From contig JAJEKV010000313.1 in NCBI GenBank assembly GCA_021234155.1, forward strand, positions 1 to 64,000: 64,000 nucleotides of DNA. The letters are read 5' to 3'. The position numbers and the translations under genes are program-made. This document shows positions 35,380 through 46,648 of the stretch, in pieces. The stretch's first letter is position 1. Each line of letters opens with the position of its first letter. The DNA is from Isoetes taiwanensis (Eukaryota > Streptophyta > Lycopodiopsida > Isoetales > Isoetaceae). A model generated the notes under the pieces. It saw nothing but the letters and a program-made list of their open reading frames with translations. It was not told the origin of the DNA and searched no databases.

Positions 35380-35981
35380 CTCTATATATGTTCTTATGTT
35401 TGTCGAGCTTATCCGACCGTCCGTTCGAGATCCGACGGCTCACGTGGCTTTGGGACGTATCCCACGCCCGATGGCTAAGGAGTTTATATATAATCCATAT
35501 TATGTTTGTCGCTTATCCCGGCTGCTCCAGATCCGACGGCTCACGTGGCTTTGGGACGTATCCTACGGCCCAGATGGCTTGGGAGTTTATATATAATCCG
35601 TATAGACACGATCCTACGGCCCGGGTTGATCGATCGACCGCCGGGTCCGAGATCCTACGGCTCACGTTGCTTGGGGACATATCCTACGGTGCACATGGCT
35701 TTGGGAATTATATGTAATCGATCTTACGGTCTAGGTTATTCTTGATCATGATCGTTGATCCGAGATCGTACGGCTCACGTTGCTTTAGATATATCCTACA
35801 TGATCATACGGTCCAGATTGATCATAATCCTTGGTCCAAGATCCTCGTTGATTCGAAATACGGCTCACGTTGCTTTAGATATATCCTACATGATCCTACG
35901 GTCCAGATTGATCATAATCCTTGAGGATTCGAACCCTGGTCATTAACCCCCCAGCTCCCTATTTTAACCACTAGACTAAGT
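35286..35981 (-). mobile_element. SINE-like unit: tRNA head, tandem body, (GATA)n tail (copy 1)
   Basis: Read on the minus strand, a tRNA-like head (35981-35928) leads into a body with five copies of an ACGTGAGCCGT motif (complement at 35434, 35535, 35657, 35770 and 35860). It ends in about 23 GATA-type units (35286-35379). Plant SINEs commonly have tRNA heads with A and B boxes and a simple-repeat or A tail, so the whole could be one element with an expanded body. Target duplications were not established. Confidence 0.5.
35928..35981 (-). other. tRNA-derived head with A-box and B-box (copy 1)
   Basis: On the minus strand the sequence contains TAGTCTAGTGGTTAAAATAG (D-arm/A-box-like) and GGTTCGAATCC (T-arm/B-box). 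The 3' acceptor stem and CCA-proximal bases do not pair, so it is not a functional tRNA gene. The boxes could form an internal Pol III promoter. Confidence 0.65.
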
Positions 35982-36300
35982 ATTAATTCTATAAATATAT
36001 TTAAGAGTAATGTTCTAATTAAGATAAAATAGAATATAACATTCTAGATAGTTCAAGAAAGTTCTAGAATGTTCTGGAGGCTCTAGAAAGTTGTAAAATC
36101 TTCTAAAATGTTATAGAAAGTTCCAGAATTCTAAAATGTTTTGGAATATAAGAGAATCTAGGGGGAATCTAAGAGGATCCTTCCAGAAAGTCCCAAATTG
36201 TTCTAATAAGTTCTAGAATGTAGGGGAACCTTCGGGAATGTAAGGAAATAGGGAAATACTTCCAGAAAGTTCTAGGATGTTTTGAAAGTTTCAGAATGTT

Positions 36301-36829
36301 CTTTAAGGTAAACAGCTCGTAAGTAAACAACAGCAGAGCTTATTGCAGAGCATTCTACAGAACTTCTTGCAGAGCTTCTGGATCTTCTTGCAGAGATACA
36401 CTCCTAGCAGAGCGTCGTCGCCAATATACACACCTAGCAAAACTTCTTGTTGCGAAGCTTCTTGTTGCCACAAATATTTTTGAGCAAGGCTTCTTGTTGC
36501 CGCATATGTTTTTTAGCAGAGCTTCAATTTGCAAAGCATATTAAATTGGATTTTTGTGCCGAAACTTGCAAAACTTTTAATTTTTGAGCTGGACTAATGT
36601 GTTACAAGGAGGTAACATCTGTATTTAACATTAGTTTGTTGAGATCAACGAAGTTAAACAATCATGAACTTATTCTTAGTTCGGAGCACTACGCATCAAA
36701 GACTATGTGCACATTCCCTTCAGGATATACCAGAGGGCAACCCTTCGTGCGCAGCACCTTGTTTCTTAAAGCCCCTATTTTTTCCACGGAGCATCAATAT
36801 TGAATATTCTGAAGGCATCTTTACTATAA

Positions 36830-36911
<82 letters not shown>

Positions 36912-37844
36912 CTCTATATATGTTCTTATGTTTGTCGAGCTTATCCGACCGTCCGTTCGAGATCCGACGGCTCACGTGGCTTTGGGACGTATCCTACGGC
37001 CCAGATGGCTTGGGAGTTTATATATAATCCATATTATGTTTGTCGCGCTTATCCGACCGCCCGTTCGAGATCTGACGGCTCACGTGGCTTTGGGACGTAT
37101 CCTACGGCCCAGATGGCTTGGGAGTTTATATATAATCCGTATAGACACGATCCTACGGTCCAGGTTGATCTGATCCTGACCGCTGGTCCGAGATCCTACG
37201 GCTCACGTTGCTTGGGGACATATCCTACGGTGCACATGGCTTTGGGAATTATATGTAATCGATCTTACGGTCTAGGTTATTCTTGATCATGATCGTTGAT
37301 CCGAGATCGTACGGCTCACGTTGCTTTAGATATATCCTACATGATCATACGGTCCAGATTGATCATAATCCTTGGTCCAAGATCCTCGTTGATTCGAAAT
37401 CGTACGGCTCACGTTGCTTTAGATATATCCTACATGATCCTACGGTCCAGATTGATCATAATCCTTGAGGATTCGAACCCTGGTCATTAACCCCCCAGCT
37501 CCCTATTTTAACCACTAGACTAAGTATTAATTCTATAAATATATTTAAGAGTAATGTTCTAATTAAGATAAAATAGAATATAACATTCTAGATAGTTCAA
37601 GAAAGTTCTAGAATGTTCTGGAGGCTCTAGAAAGTTGTAAAATCTTCTAAAATGTTATAGAAAGTTCCAGAATTCTAAAATGTTTTGGAATATAAGAGAA
37701 TCTAGGGGGAATCTAAGAGGATCCTTCCAGAAAGTCCCAAATTGTTCTAATAAGTTCTAGAATGTAGGGGAACCTTCGGGAATGTAAGGAAATAGGGAAA
37801 TACTTCCAGAAAGTTCTAGGATGTTTTGAAAGTTTCAGAATGTT
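36301..37844 (+). repeat. 1.54-kb tandem duplication, copy 2
   Basis: Repeats copy 1 from CTTTAAGGTAAACAG to TTTCAGAATGTT, then continues into unique sequence (CCAGAAAGTTC). A TTC microhomology lies at the junction. Its TATC microsatellite is about 10 bases shorter than in copy 1. Confidence 0.92.
36828..37525 (-). mobile_element. SINE-like unit, copy 2
   Basis: Same arrangement as at 35286-35981: tRNA-like head at about 37469-37525, five body motifs (complement ACGGCTCACGT at 36967, 37075, 37198, 37310 and 37403), and the TATC tail at 36828-36911. It arose by duplication of the whole segment, not by a second retroposition. Confidence 0.5.
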
Positions 37845-38330
37845 CCAGAAAGTTCTAGAATGTTTTAGAAATTTCTAGAATGTAAGGAAATCCGGGAGAA
37901 TTAAAGGGAATCAAAGGAAATCTCATAAATCGTAAGGGAATCTAGGAAGATATTTACAAGTTAAGGGAATCTCTAAGGGAATCTCTTAAAATCTAGTTGA
38001 ATCTAAGAGAATCTTCATAATATCTAAGGGAATCTAAGAAAATCTTGATGAAATCTTAGAGTTTTTTTAAGATTTTGCAAAGAGCCACAATAGAATGTTT
38101 TAAAATGTTTCATAATAAAGGTGTACAATATAAATCTTGAAAAAACAAAATGTTCTAGATGCTCAGGGTAAGCGCCTCAGTCTAAAAATAGAAAGTGTTT
38201 TAGAAATGTTGCACAGATCCAAAATAAATTATTTTGGAAGGTTCTAAATGCTCATGGGTAAGCGCCTCAATCAAAATTGAAAATTCTAAGAGAATCTAGA
38301 GGAATCTTCATGAATGCTAAACATAGTACA
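37530..38330 (+). repeat. Degenerate TTCTAGAA/TTCCAGAA-rich tract
   Basis: Phrases such as AAAGTTCTAGAATGTT and AGTTCCAGAA recur every 15-30 bases through about 38,060, then fade into AATCTAAGGGAATC repeats. A shorter version ends copy 1 (36040-36300). Many units fit the inverted nTTCnnGAAn pattern of heat-shock elements. No coding frame is present. Confidence 0.6.
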
Positions 38331-38779
38331 TAAAATGTTGAAGAATATAGAGGAATCACAAGAGAATCTCAGTAGAATCGTTGGTTACCTAGAGCACGAC
38401 AGGGCCTTGCACCGTAAGAACATGCTAAAATTGGAACACGCACCGTAGGACGTGTTAAATTTCTTGTTTATATATATTAAGATAATTAACAATAGAGTTT
38501 AACCTTATGATCGTTTTAACGACTGTGCAACTTATACATCTTCCATGTTATCATTTCTCATATTATAGTTGCGCAATTTTGGTTTCTCTAGTTTCATATC
38601 TTCTTTGCGCTTTATTGATGCCCTCAGCCTTGCATGCTGGCTTGCAGTACCCTGTAGTTTATTATCAGAAACTTGCGTACTAAATTGTCGCTTGCAAAAT
38701 TACGAGACATCGTTCATTACTACCTGTAATTGCATTCTTGTATAGCTGGGGACGTTATAGTATTGATAGAATTGTGAAG
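38331..38779. other. No gene seen
   Basis: Contains a repeat shared with 4662-4690 (AATAG-TTTAACCTTATGATC type, near 38,489) and CATCTTCCATGTTAT. The rest is unassigned. Confidence 0.4.
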
Positions 38780-40278
38780 AATCAATGGAAAAGCTCTTAC
38801 CTTGTGCTACCAAGCTGCCCTTTGTTTCAGGCCTTCAGTACTGGATGCCAGATGTAAGGATATTAATTTTTTCTGCCACCCTGACTTGGCTCCAGAAAAC
38901 TGTGGTTGTCTGGCCCTCCAACATCCTCACAAATACATGCAATGGCTTCAGGCTGGATTCAAAACTTTTGGAGACTTAAGGAATGAAGAGGAGAACAGGT
39001 GGCTGACATGGCAGGAAATAGAACCCAGACTGAAGGGATCTGCTTTAGACAGGGACATTTACAACAAGGTAATGGGAAAAATAGCCTCCCAGCAAGATTT
39101 AGCTTCCAACTCCAATGTTTGGACTTAGAACAAGAAGGATTGTTATGTAGTTAAAGATGGTCTTATCGATCAAAGACCATCCATGGCCTGTGAATTATGG
39201 AATTGTGAAGAAGATATATTGGCCAAAAATTGTGCAGGAGGGTGTGGAAATTATGGTGCACCAAAAATCACTCTCTTCAGATGGTTAGTTCTCCATCAGA
39301 GCCTTCAAACTGTACCTCTAGTCTATGCCCAATGGGATGTGCAATTAATGAAGACTCAATCACGTCTTCCTATACCCCATGGCTGAAGAAGTTTGGACAT
39401 GGACCCCTCAGCTAAATTTAGGGGCTCCAAGTAATATTTTTTAGTTCTTAAATACAGGCTCTAGGCTTGTTAATACCTGCAGGACCCTTAGCTGTTGGAT
39501 CATATGGAGGCATAGAAATATGTTAACTTTGGAGGGGAAAAGACATAGTATCATCTGGATCAAAACCAACCTGTTAGCCAATATCCAGCAAACAGCCACA
39601 GCTCATAAATCTCTTAAAGGAGCTAAATATGATAAGGAATGGAACCGGATTGGCTAGAGATATATATAATTTCTTCATTTTAATTTTACTTATTCTGATG
39701 GTGTTTTACATAGAGCAATAGAGGAGATTGAAGAATCTGGGAGCTCCTATCAGGTGGTTGAGCAACAATGAAGATGATTATCACATGCCCAGGGTGGAAA
39801 TTGAAAATCATTTCATACTTCTGAAAATTGAAATGATCCATTCTATGGCCATTAATAAACTGTTGAAACATCCAGAGGTTTGGAAATTCAACAGCCTCAA
39901 GCCTTTCTTCCAATCCCTCTACCATATATGGTAGTAGAAGAGGGAGGCCCGGGTTCTTGTGCTGATGGATTATACCACATTTACAGTGGAAGAGCTGGAC
40001 GAATTTCTGAACATCTTCGGCCGATCTGTTGTGGCTGATCTCACTATGCAGGATTTGCTTGAAGCCAATCCTTGAGATATATGTTGGATGCCAGATTTTG
40101 TCTACTGGCTTTATTTAAACTCTGACTGTTAGTTATAAGTATATCTGTATGTAACCAATATGGCCCTATTTTTGTTAGAGTAATATGTCTTTCTGATATG
40201 AAAGATTCTGACATGATGTATTCTATGTAATATGAATACAAAACCCAACTTGCCTTAAAAAAAAAAAAAAAAAAAGGA
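38780..40278 (+). mobile_element. 5'-truncated L1-like LINE with poly(A) tail
   Basis: Frames encode FKTFGDLRNEEENRWLTWQE and then a zf-RVT-like block, LFRWLVLHQSLQTVPLVYAQW (one residue over several frames), followed by SCWIIWRHRNMLTLEGKRH. These are typical of the C-terminus of plant L1-type reverse-transcriptase proteins. The frames are broken by stops and shifts. The element ends in about 20 A residues at 40259-40278. The RT palm is absent, so it was truncated on insertion or later. Confidence 0.65.
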
Positions 40279-40483
40279 ATAGAATAGAATAGATTTTTTA
40301 GCGCCCATGGAGGCCGATTGGCCTATGGGACCCAAACAAAAAGAGAGCAGCAAGCGTATTACTGACAGAATTAAAAAACCCCTGCCTCGAAGGGTTTTCG
40401 AGGGAAAAACTTTAGCAGTAATAAGTATGCTGGCACTCTGTACAATTGTATAGGACAGTTCAATACCGTCCCGAAGGACACAA

Positions 40484-40806
40484 CTAAGTCCGTGCATCCA
40501 TAACCTCCTGGAGGTATGACCCCAACAAATCCACTGACGGCGTATTCAATAACTCATGCAACGGTTGACCAGGCACTAGTAATCGAACATACCGCTCGCG
40601 GATGTGGGCAAACGCTGGGCAGATCTGGAGGGCTTGACATTCATCGTCAATGGCGCCCTGGTGGCAACACTGGCAAAGCCATTGCTCCCGTGCTTCCCAA
40701 GCCCAACGTCCTGTCTCAATGCGGAGATGATGTGCACCCATGCGAATGGAAGCTATAAGTCTGCGCTTCTTCATGGGCAACTGGGTGTACAAGTACTGGT
40801 GTGGGC
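40484..40806 (-). pseudogene. LINE C-terminal Cys/His region
   Basis: The minus frame includes KKRRLIASIRMGAHHLRIET, then LCQCCHQGAIDDECQALQIC with PAFAHIRERY downstream. The spaced Cys and His residues resemble the zinc-binding tail of non-LTR reverse transcriptases. The frame continues into the hAT insertion boundary at 40806, beyond which the reading is foreign. Confidence 0.65.
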
Positions 40807-41023
40807 CAGTGCTCAAATTTGAAGGCTACCCCTAATTTTCTTGTGACAGGCAAAAAACATTTACGCCTTTCGCATGACAGGAAGTCTTTCAATTTTAACC
40901 TTTCAAATGCAAGACAAAAATTCCAAATGACAGATTCTATTTTTTATGTAAAAAAAAAAACAAGTTATAAAGTATATTATAAACTCGTAATAATATAACC
41001 AAGTTTTAAAGGTACATCAACAA

Positions 41024-43792
41024 TATGTATGTTCTTCTACACTTGGTCACTCGCTTCAGTGTCGGGACAGGTGGCCGGGACGAGGAAGTAGATTCCGACC
41101 ATCAGCCCCTGTTCTTGCAGATAGATCGGCAGGCCAACCGAGCACCCATTGCCCCAACACCCCATGTACCACGGTTGCGTCTAGACTATGATCATGCGGC
41201 GGTCTATGCGAGGATGCTTGAACATGAGCTGCCAGTAGTGCTGCAGCTCCCCACACTTCAACAGCAGACGGCCCAGCTGAACCAGCTCCTTTTGAGGGTA
41301 GGCGACAGATGCTTTGGGAGAGGCCGCTCTCGACGATCCACAGGGGTTGCAATCACCTTCCCCCGCAATCACTGGTTCGATGAGGAATGTCGGGGAGCTG
41401 AAGCGATGGCTCCGCCAAGTCTTTGGACCCCACCATTCGCTGCGGGCGATGCGTCAATACCGCTCCTTCCTCAAGACCAAGAAAGCGGGTACCTTGCGAA
41501 CTCCAAGAATGAGATGTTTGGTCTACTAGGCCCGCCATCCTAGGGCCTTACGGAGAAAGGTCTTGAGTAAGCTCGCCGACCCACGGGAAATATTACCCGG
41601 AACAATGGGTGAGATACTTTGCGGCGTTGTATGACCCAATGGGAAGCCGGGCGGCAAGTACCGATACCTCATGAGACGAGGCCTATGGCGGGTCATTCTT
41701 GAAGGGATGTCATAATGGCTCGCTGGCGCCTCGCTAGCGGGAAGGCGGCAGATTTGGATGGTATCTTGCGGTGAGAGCTTCTCAAGTGGTAGGGCCCCAA
41801 TGGTGCGGTTCTCCACGGCACTCTTCAACGAGGGCATTGCAAGAAGGCTTACCCCCGCCTTTGGACTACCGGTAGAGTTGTGCCCATATACAAGCGGGGA
41901 CCCCCTGACCAACTATCGTACCATTATGGTGGGTTCTGTCTTTGCCAAGTTGCTTGCGGGATTCTTGAGCGGCGGCCCGACACTTTGGTAGGAGGATGGA
42001 GAAGTTGCGGGCTCTCACAGTTGCGGAGCTTCCCGGCATTCTACTATTGACCATATCTTCACTCTGCGAACACTCATAGAGGATAGCCCGGAATCAACGC
42101 CTTTAACATCTTTGTTGCTTTGTGGATTTAAAGGCTTTTGACCACGGTGCCTCGGGATAAGTTGTGGGGCAGATTGAGACGGTTGGGGACCCCGTCGACT
42201 TGCGGAGAATGCTATTTACGGACTATCACGAGGCTTGCTCCGATTCGTCTCCTGCTTGTCGGGGAGCCCGTTGTTAGTAGCATTGGGGTGCGCCCGGGGC
42301 TGCCCTCTATCCCCGGCAGCTCTTCGGCTTGTACATTGACCGGCTAGAAGAATGGCTAGGCGAAAGCAGGGGGAGGTGCTCGGTTGATGCACCACATAAT
42401 CCGGCAACTCATATATGCCGATGATGTTGACCTGCTCGCATATACCCCGGAAGACATGCAGCGCCACGGATGCTTTGGGCACTTTACGCCAATTCGGCAT
42501 GAGAGTTAACTTGGCCAAGGCGAAGTCTTTGTTGGTCCCATCATCGGCACCCACGCCTTCCCTCATTCACTTACCGTAAGGCGGGTAGTGGAGGTGGCTC
42601 GGTCTTATAAGTATTTGGGCATTGAGTTTTCTACTACCACACACGGGATGCATCCATCGGGTTACGGGTCACTGCAGGCCGGAAAGCCCACGTATGCAAT
42701 GCAAAACAACAGTCACAAGGCGTAGCTGTATGCATGGGGTCACCAGGCACACTTGTTGAGGGGCCTTGGTTGAGCCAGTCCTCCTCTATGGGGCGAAGTG
42801 TGGGGGCCGGTGATATCCCTCACCACTTGGAAGCGATCTAGAAGCAGGTCTGAAGGCCTTCTTGGCGGAACCGGAAGTCAAATCCACGGTCCCATATCGG
42901 ATCTTGCTCGAGGAAGCAGGCTTCCTTCCATTCTGGAGGGCTGCATTTGGAGCGTCACATTATTTACTTCGAAGGTGGTGGCTATGGATGAAGCCCGGCT
43001 GCCCAACCTTGCTTTGGCGATTGGCGATGGGCCCATGGCGACTCAAATCTGCTGGAAAGACAAGCAAGCCCGGTGGTTTCGCGATGGAATGTGCGAGGCA
43101 CACACGATGTGGACCGGTGCATACAGAAGGAAGCAGCGGCTTGCCTTGAAGCGGTACTTGGATGCTTGCTTCATGGCCAAGCTTTGGGATCAGAGGCCTG
43201 TCACATGTCAAGGTGGCAAATTATCGGACTGGCCGAGGTTAATCCCATGCTCACGAGGGGCCCACACCACTACTGCGCACCCATCTACCCATGAAAAAGC
43301 GCGGGGGTGATTGCTTCCATTCGCGACAGTGCACACCACCTCCGCGCGTGAGGCGAGGGAGATGGATTCGGGGCAGCGGGAGGGCGAGTCTGTCGACCAT
43401 TGAGGATGAAAGTCCGCCCTCGAGGGCTTGTCCGGCGTCGAGCATATCCGGGCTCGGTATGCTCGGTTAGTTGTGCCCCATCGGGCCGCTGCATGAGCTA
43501 CCGAGCCGCGACCTCTGTAGGCTTGTTGGGATCATTACCTCGGGAGGAGGTAATGGATCACAGCGGACTTCAGTTATGCCCCACGTCAGGCATTAACCTC
43601 AGGTGTGCTTGTGATTATGTATATAAGCGTGCGGTATGTCGGCATCCTTATTGCTACTAAGGTTTTTCCCGAAAACCCGGTGGGGTTTTTAATCTGGTAG
43701 TAATCGCTGCTCTCTCTTTGTACTTGGGTCCCATAGGCGGTTGGTCTCAGGTGGGCGATAAAATCATATTCTATTCTATTCTATTCTATTCT
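41024..43792 (+). mobile_element. 5'-truncated LINE inside the hAT element
   Basis: Starts within the endonuclease C-terminus (EVDSDHQPLFLQ near 41085-41120). It holds RT with an intact IYADDVDLLAYTPEDMQRH motif at about 42411-42470 and a region VKSTVPYRILLEEAGFLPF at 42880-42935, shared with the minus-strand LINE. It ends with GGGTCCCATAGGC (43726) and four to five TATTC units to 43792. Many frameshifts and stops are present. Imperfect GTACATCAACAA / GTACATTACAAGAA at 41012 and 43793 may be its target duplication. Confidence 0.8.
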
Positions 43793-43804
43793 GTACATTA
43801 CAAG

Positions 43805-44670
43805 AACCTTCTATTAATTTCTATGGTCTTCTCAAGAACTATGTCGGGCTGCTGCTGCATTTGAGAGCCTGAGCTTGCAACTATGCTATTAGAGAATTTG
43901 CAGAAAAAAAGCATAGATCTACATTGATTGGCGTTCCTTCTTTTTTTTTTTTTAGCTTAAAGAAGCCACCACTATAACAAAAATTTGAAAACTACGGAAA
44001 TGCAAGGAGCAAGAAAAAGCAAGAAATCACAATATATTAGAGCAAATCTGAACTTACTTACGTTGTCTTTATCTTGCTCCATGAATGAATAGATGAGATA
44101 GGTATGTAGAAGTGGTGGTTTCGAAAGTCTTGATGCAGAACAATCAGAGAGCCCAAGTGTAAGCGCAAGAATGGCAGTGTTGTTTGCCAAGCATAAGCCT
44201 AAGTATGAGCCTAAGAAAGCCCCGAATCTAAGTATTATGTGGACTTGTTGAAGTAGAGGTTTTAGAAATGTATTGTTTGTCCATAAATATTCTGTGGCTT
44301 CAAAATTCTCGGTGCAGCGGAGCATATCAGAGAGCCCAAGTATAGATTGTAGTATGAGCCCAAGAACCCTGAGCTGTTTGTCGTAGAGTAAGCTCAAGAG
44401 GGCTCTTGAATTTAAATTGATGCAAGTTAGGGTTCCTTGGCCAATTTCATGGCCAATTCCCTACTGATTCCCTGGCGATTCATGGCCGATTCCTTGGCAA
44501 TTCCTGTCCGATGCAAGCTAGTGTTTACTCTTTTCAAAGGTCGGATGGTGTCTGATTTGCTATGCCCATGAAGTGTTTTTAAATTCATTACCTTAAAGGT
44601 TGTTTGGATGGATCATATATTTTTGTATATAGGCCTATATATTATATCATATTATTTACAAAAAGATAAT
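43805..44670. other. hAT interior of unknown content
   Basis: A 141-codon minus-strand frame (43972-44397) is hydrophobic and contains two similar phrases (LRVLGLILQSILGLSD and ...ALTLGLSD) that reflect an internal DNA repeat around GAGAGCCCAAGT. It does not resemble a hAT transposase. It may be captured host sequence. Confidence 0.4.
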
Positions 44671-45311
44671 AAATAAAAAAAATGACAGGACAATTTAAAT
44701 TTCTAGCCTTTCAAATGACAAATATGTATTTTGATGGCCCTTCTGTATGACAGGCATTTGGTCATTAGTTACCTTTCATTTGCAATATAAATTTTATTTT
44801 TGCTTGTTTTGACAAGCAAAAATGCCAAAAACAGGTGGGAAAGCCGTCAAATTTGAGCCCTGGTGTGGGCCTCTCGTGAGCCTAGGATTGACTTGCTATT
44901 GATAGTGTGCCAGCTTAACGCGCGTCAAAGCATCTGCATTCCAGAGCTTGCGAAGGAAAGTAGCATCTAGGTACCACTTAAGTGCCTTGTGATCTTTCTT
45001 TGTCCTTACATGTACGCATCCGTTTGCCTGTACACCCCAACGTGAGAACCATTGAGCTTGCCGTCCTTCCAGCAGGCTTTGAGGCGTTGGGGACCCATCG
45101 CCATGGCCAAAGCAAGGTTGGGCAAACGTGTATCACCCATAGCGACCACTTTCTGGAAGTAAATGATATGGCATTCCAATGCAGCCCGTTGAAGGGATAG
45201 AAAACCTGTCTCCTGGAGTAGGATCTGGTATGGAACTGTGGACTTTACCCCAAGGGCTCGTGCCAAGAAGGCTTTCTGCACCTGCTCGAGGTCATTCTAG
45301 GTGTTGAGGAT

Positions 45312-46059
45312 CAGGGTAAATTTTAAGGACCCTAAATGTTTTCGTATCCAAATAAAGGTTGGCTAAAGCTATAAAAATAAGAGTCCGTACATTTTTTTTT
45401 TTTGGCGAAATGTGATATAGTCAAGCCCTTTAGTTTTCTTCCCACTTGGCGAAATTATAAAGTTTGTATAATTTGAAAATTCTTATGTTGGCGATTTTGT
45501 CTTTGTTGGTGGTAGCTAAACGACAACTGTTGAACTAAGCAAGTTATCATGCGTATTTTAGTTGATATATTTAAAGAGAAGTGATCATGTGCGTGTATCT
45601 GTGGGTACCAATAACAATAAAAAATGATGATGATGGTGCATATCTAACCATGGGACAATCTTCCGTATTCGGACGAACTACATTGTATTCTATGTGAATG
45701 GAAATAGCAAACATAATAAAAAAGGTGGGAGTTTTTTTCAATGTTTAACATTGCAATAGTGTAATGGTCGTGGTTCTTCAATATGGCAATTCCTAAATGA
45801 AAGATGTATCTGAATAGATTAGACATGGCTATTTGAATTGATCTGGGCGCGCCTAATCAGCTTCAGGGAAGGCGATTCAGCACGCCAATGCTGCAGTCAA
45901 TCTCGGCTAAACCCTAAATGTCCAAAATTTTCCCCCTTTTGGAATGGCTAATTTTTTATTTTTTTTAAGAAATGACCCTTATAAACTTTAGCCACGAAAT
46001 TTTAGTAGTGGTCTAAAAAATCGCCATTTGGCGAGTTTTAGCCTCTCTTTATTACCCTG
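45312..46059. mobile_element. 0.75-kb CAGGGTAA...TTACCCTG element
   Basis: Short inverted ends CAGGGTAA/TTACCCTG enclose 748 bases and are flanked by a 9-bp duplication GTTGAGGAT (45303-45311 and 46060-46068). It splits the minus-strand LINE. The ends look hAT-like, but 9-bp duplications are typical of Mutator-like elements. There is no coding capacity. TTGGCGAAAT recurs inside. Confidence 0.75.
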
Positions 46060-46173
46060 GTTGAGGATATCACCAGACCCCACACTTCTGCCCCATACAA
46101 GAGGACCGACTCGACCATGGCCCAAAACAAGTGTATTTGGTATTTGAGGCATACAACTCGCCTTGTGGTGTTG

Positions 46174-46648
46174 TTACGCATGGCATATAGTGCTTCCAAC
46201 CATACGACCCGAACCCCGATGGCGCATCGAGTGGGTGGTAGCAGAGAACTTCGATCCCCAAGTACTTGTAGGTCGAGCCACCTCTACATCTTGTCCCTGG
46301 TAAGTATATGAAGGAAGCCTTGGCTGACGGGATGATGAAACTAGCAGCACCCTAGTTTTGGCCAAGTTAACTTCGCATTCGATTGAATCGGCAAAAAGTG
46401 TCAAGAGCATCCAAGTGACGTTGCATGTCCTCGGAGTATAGGCGAGGAGGTTGACATCGAAGTATATATGAGTTGCGGATTGTGTGATGCATGAGATGGG
46501 TGCCCGCACCTCTATGCTCGTGAGAGCCAATCTTCAATTTGTGGTCAATGTATAGGCAACCCCGACGCCTCCAATACTCACCGATTACCGGCTGTCCCGA
46601 CGATGTGATACGACCCCGAGGATGCCTCAGATAGCCTATACACCGCAT
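46174..46648 (-). pseudogene. LINE reverse transcriptase fragment
   Basis: Minus frames contain LYSEDMQRHLDALDTFCRFN and EVNLAKTRVLLVSSSRQPRL, matching the block after the YADD motif of the sister LINE. The YADD site itself is destroyed: the bases after ATATAT are deleted and the frame reads TSMST. Two overlapping frames are needed, so there is a shift near 46,390. Confidence 0.7.

Larger units (their letters stand above)
34763..36300 (+). repeat. 1.54-kb tandem duplication, copy 1
   Basis: Begins CTTTAAGGTAAACAGCTCG and ends TTTCAGAATGTT, where copy 2 starts at once. The two are nearly identical except for microsatellite length, a few small indels and a 90-base stretch where units differ. 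Copy 1 contains a SINE-like unit (35286-35981) and a TTCTAGAA-rich end. Confidence 0.92.
40807..44862. mobile_element. hAT-like DNA transposon, non-autonomous, 4.06 kb
   Basis: Ends are CAGTGCTCAAATTTGAAGGCT on the left and the complement of CAGGGCTCAAATTTGACGGC on the right. They are flanked by an exact 8-bp duplication, GTGTGGGC, at 40799-40806 and 44863-44870. CAGGG-type ends with 8-bp duplications are the hallmark of hAT elements. Subterminal regions repeat TGACAGG and CCTTTCAAATG. No transposase was found. The interior is largely a LINE (41024-43792) that inserted later or was carried along. Confidence 0.82.

Noticed and set aside
35928-35981. Functional tRNA gene on the minus strand (also at 37469-37525)
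   Set aside because: A- and B-box-like parts are present but the acceptor and anticodon stems do not pair; it is better explained as a SINE head.
36664-37173. 169-codon plus-strand ORF
   Set aside because: It is opened by the TATC microsatellite and the tandem body repeats; composition is repetitive and the frame has no family.
41056-41352. Minus-strand ORFs opposite the plus-strand LINE
   Set aside because: They are antisense shadows of the endonuclease and RT region; the plus-strand reading has the motifs.
43972-44397. Possible hAT transposase on the minus strand
   Set aside because: No BED zinc finger or hATC dimerisation motif; the hydrophobic frame reflects an internal DNA repeat.
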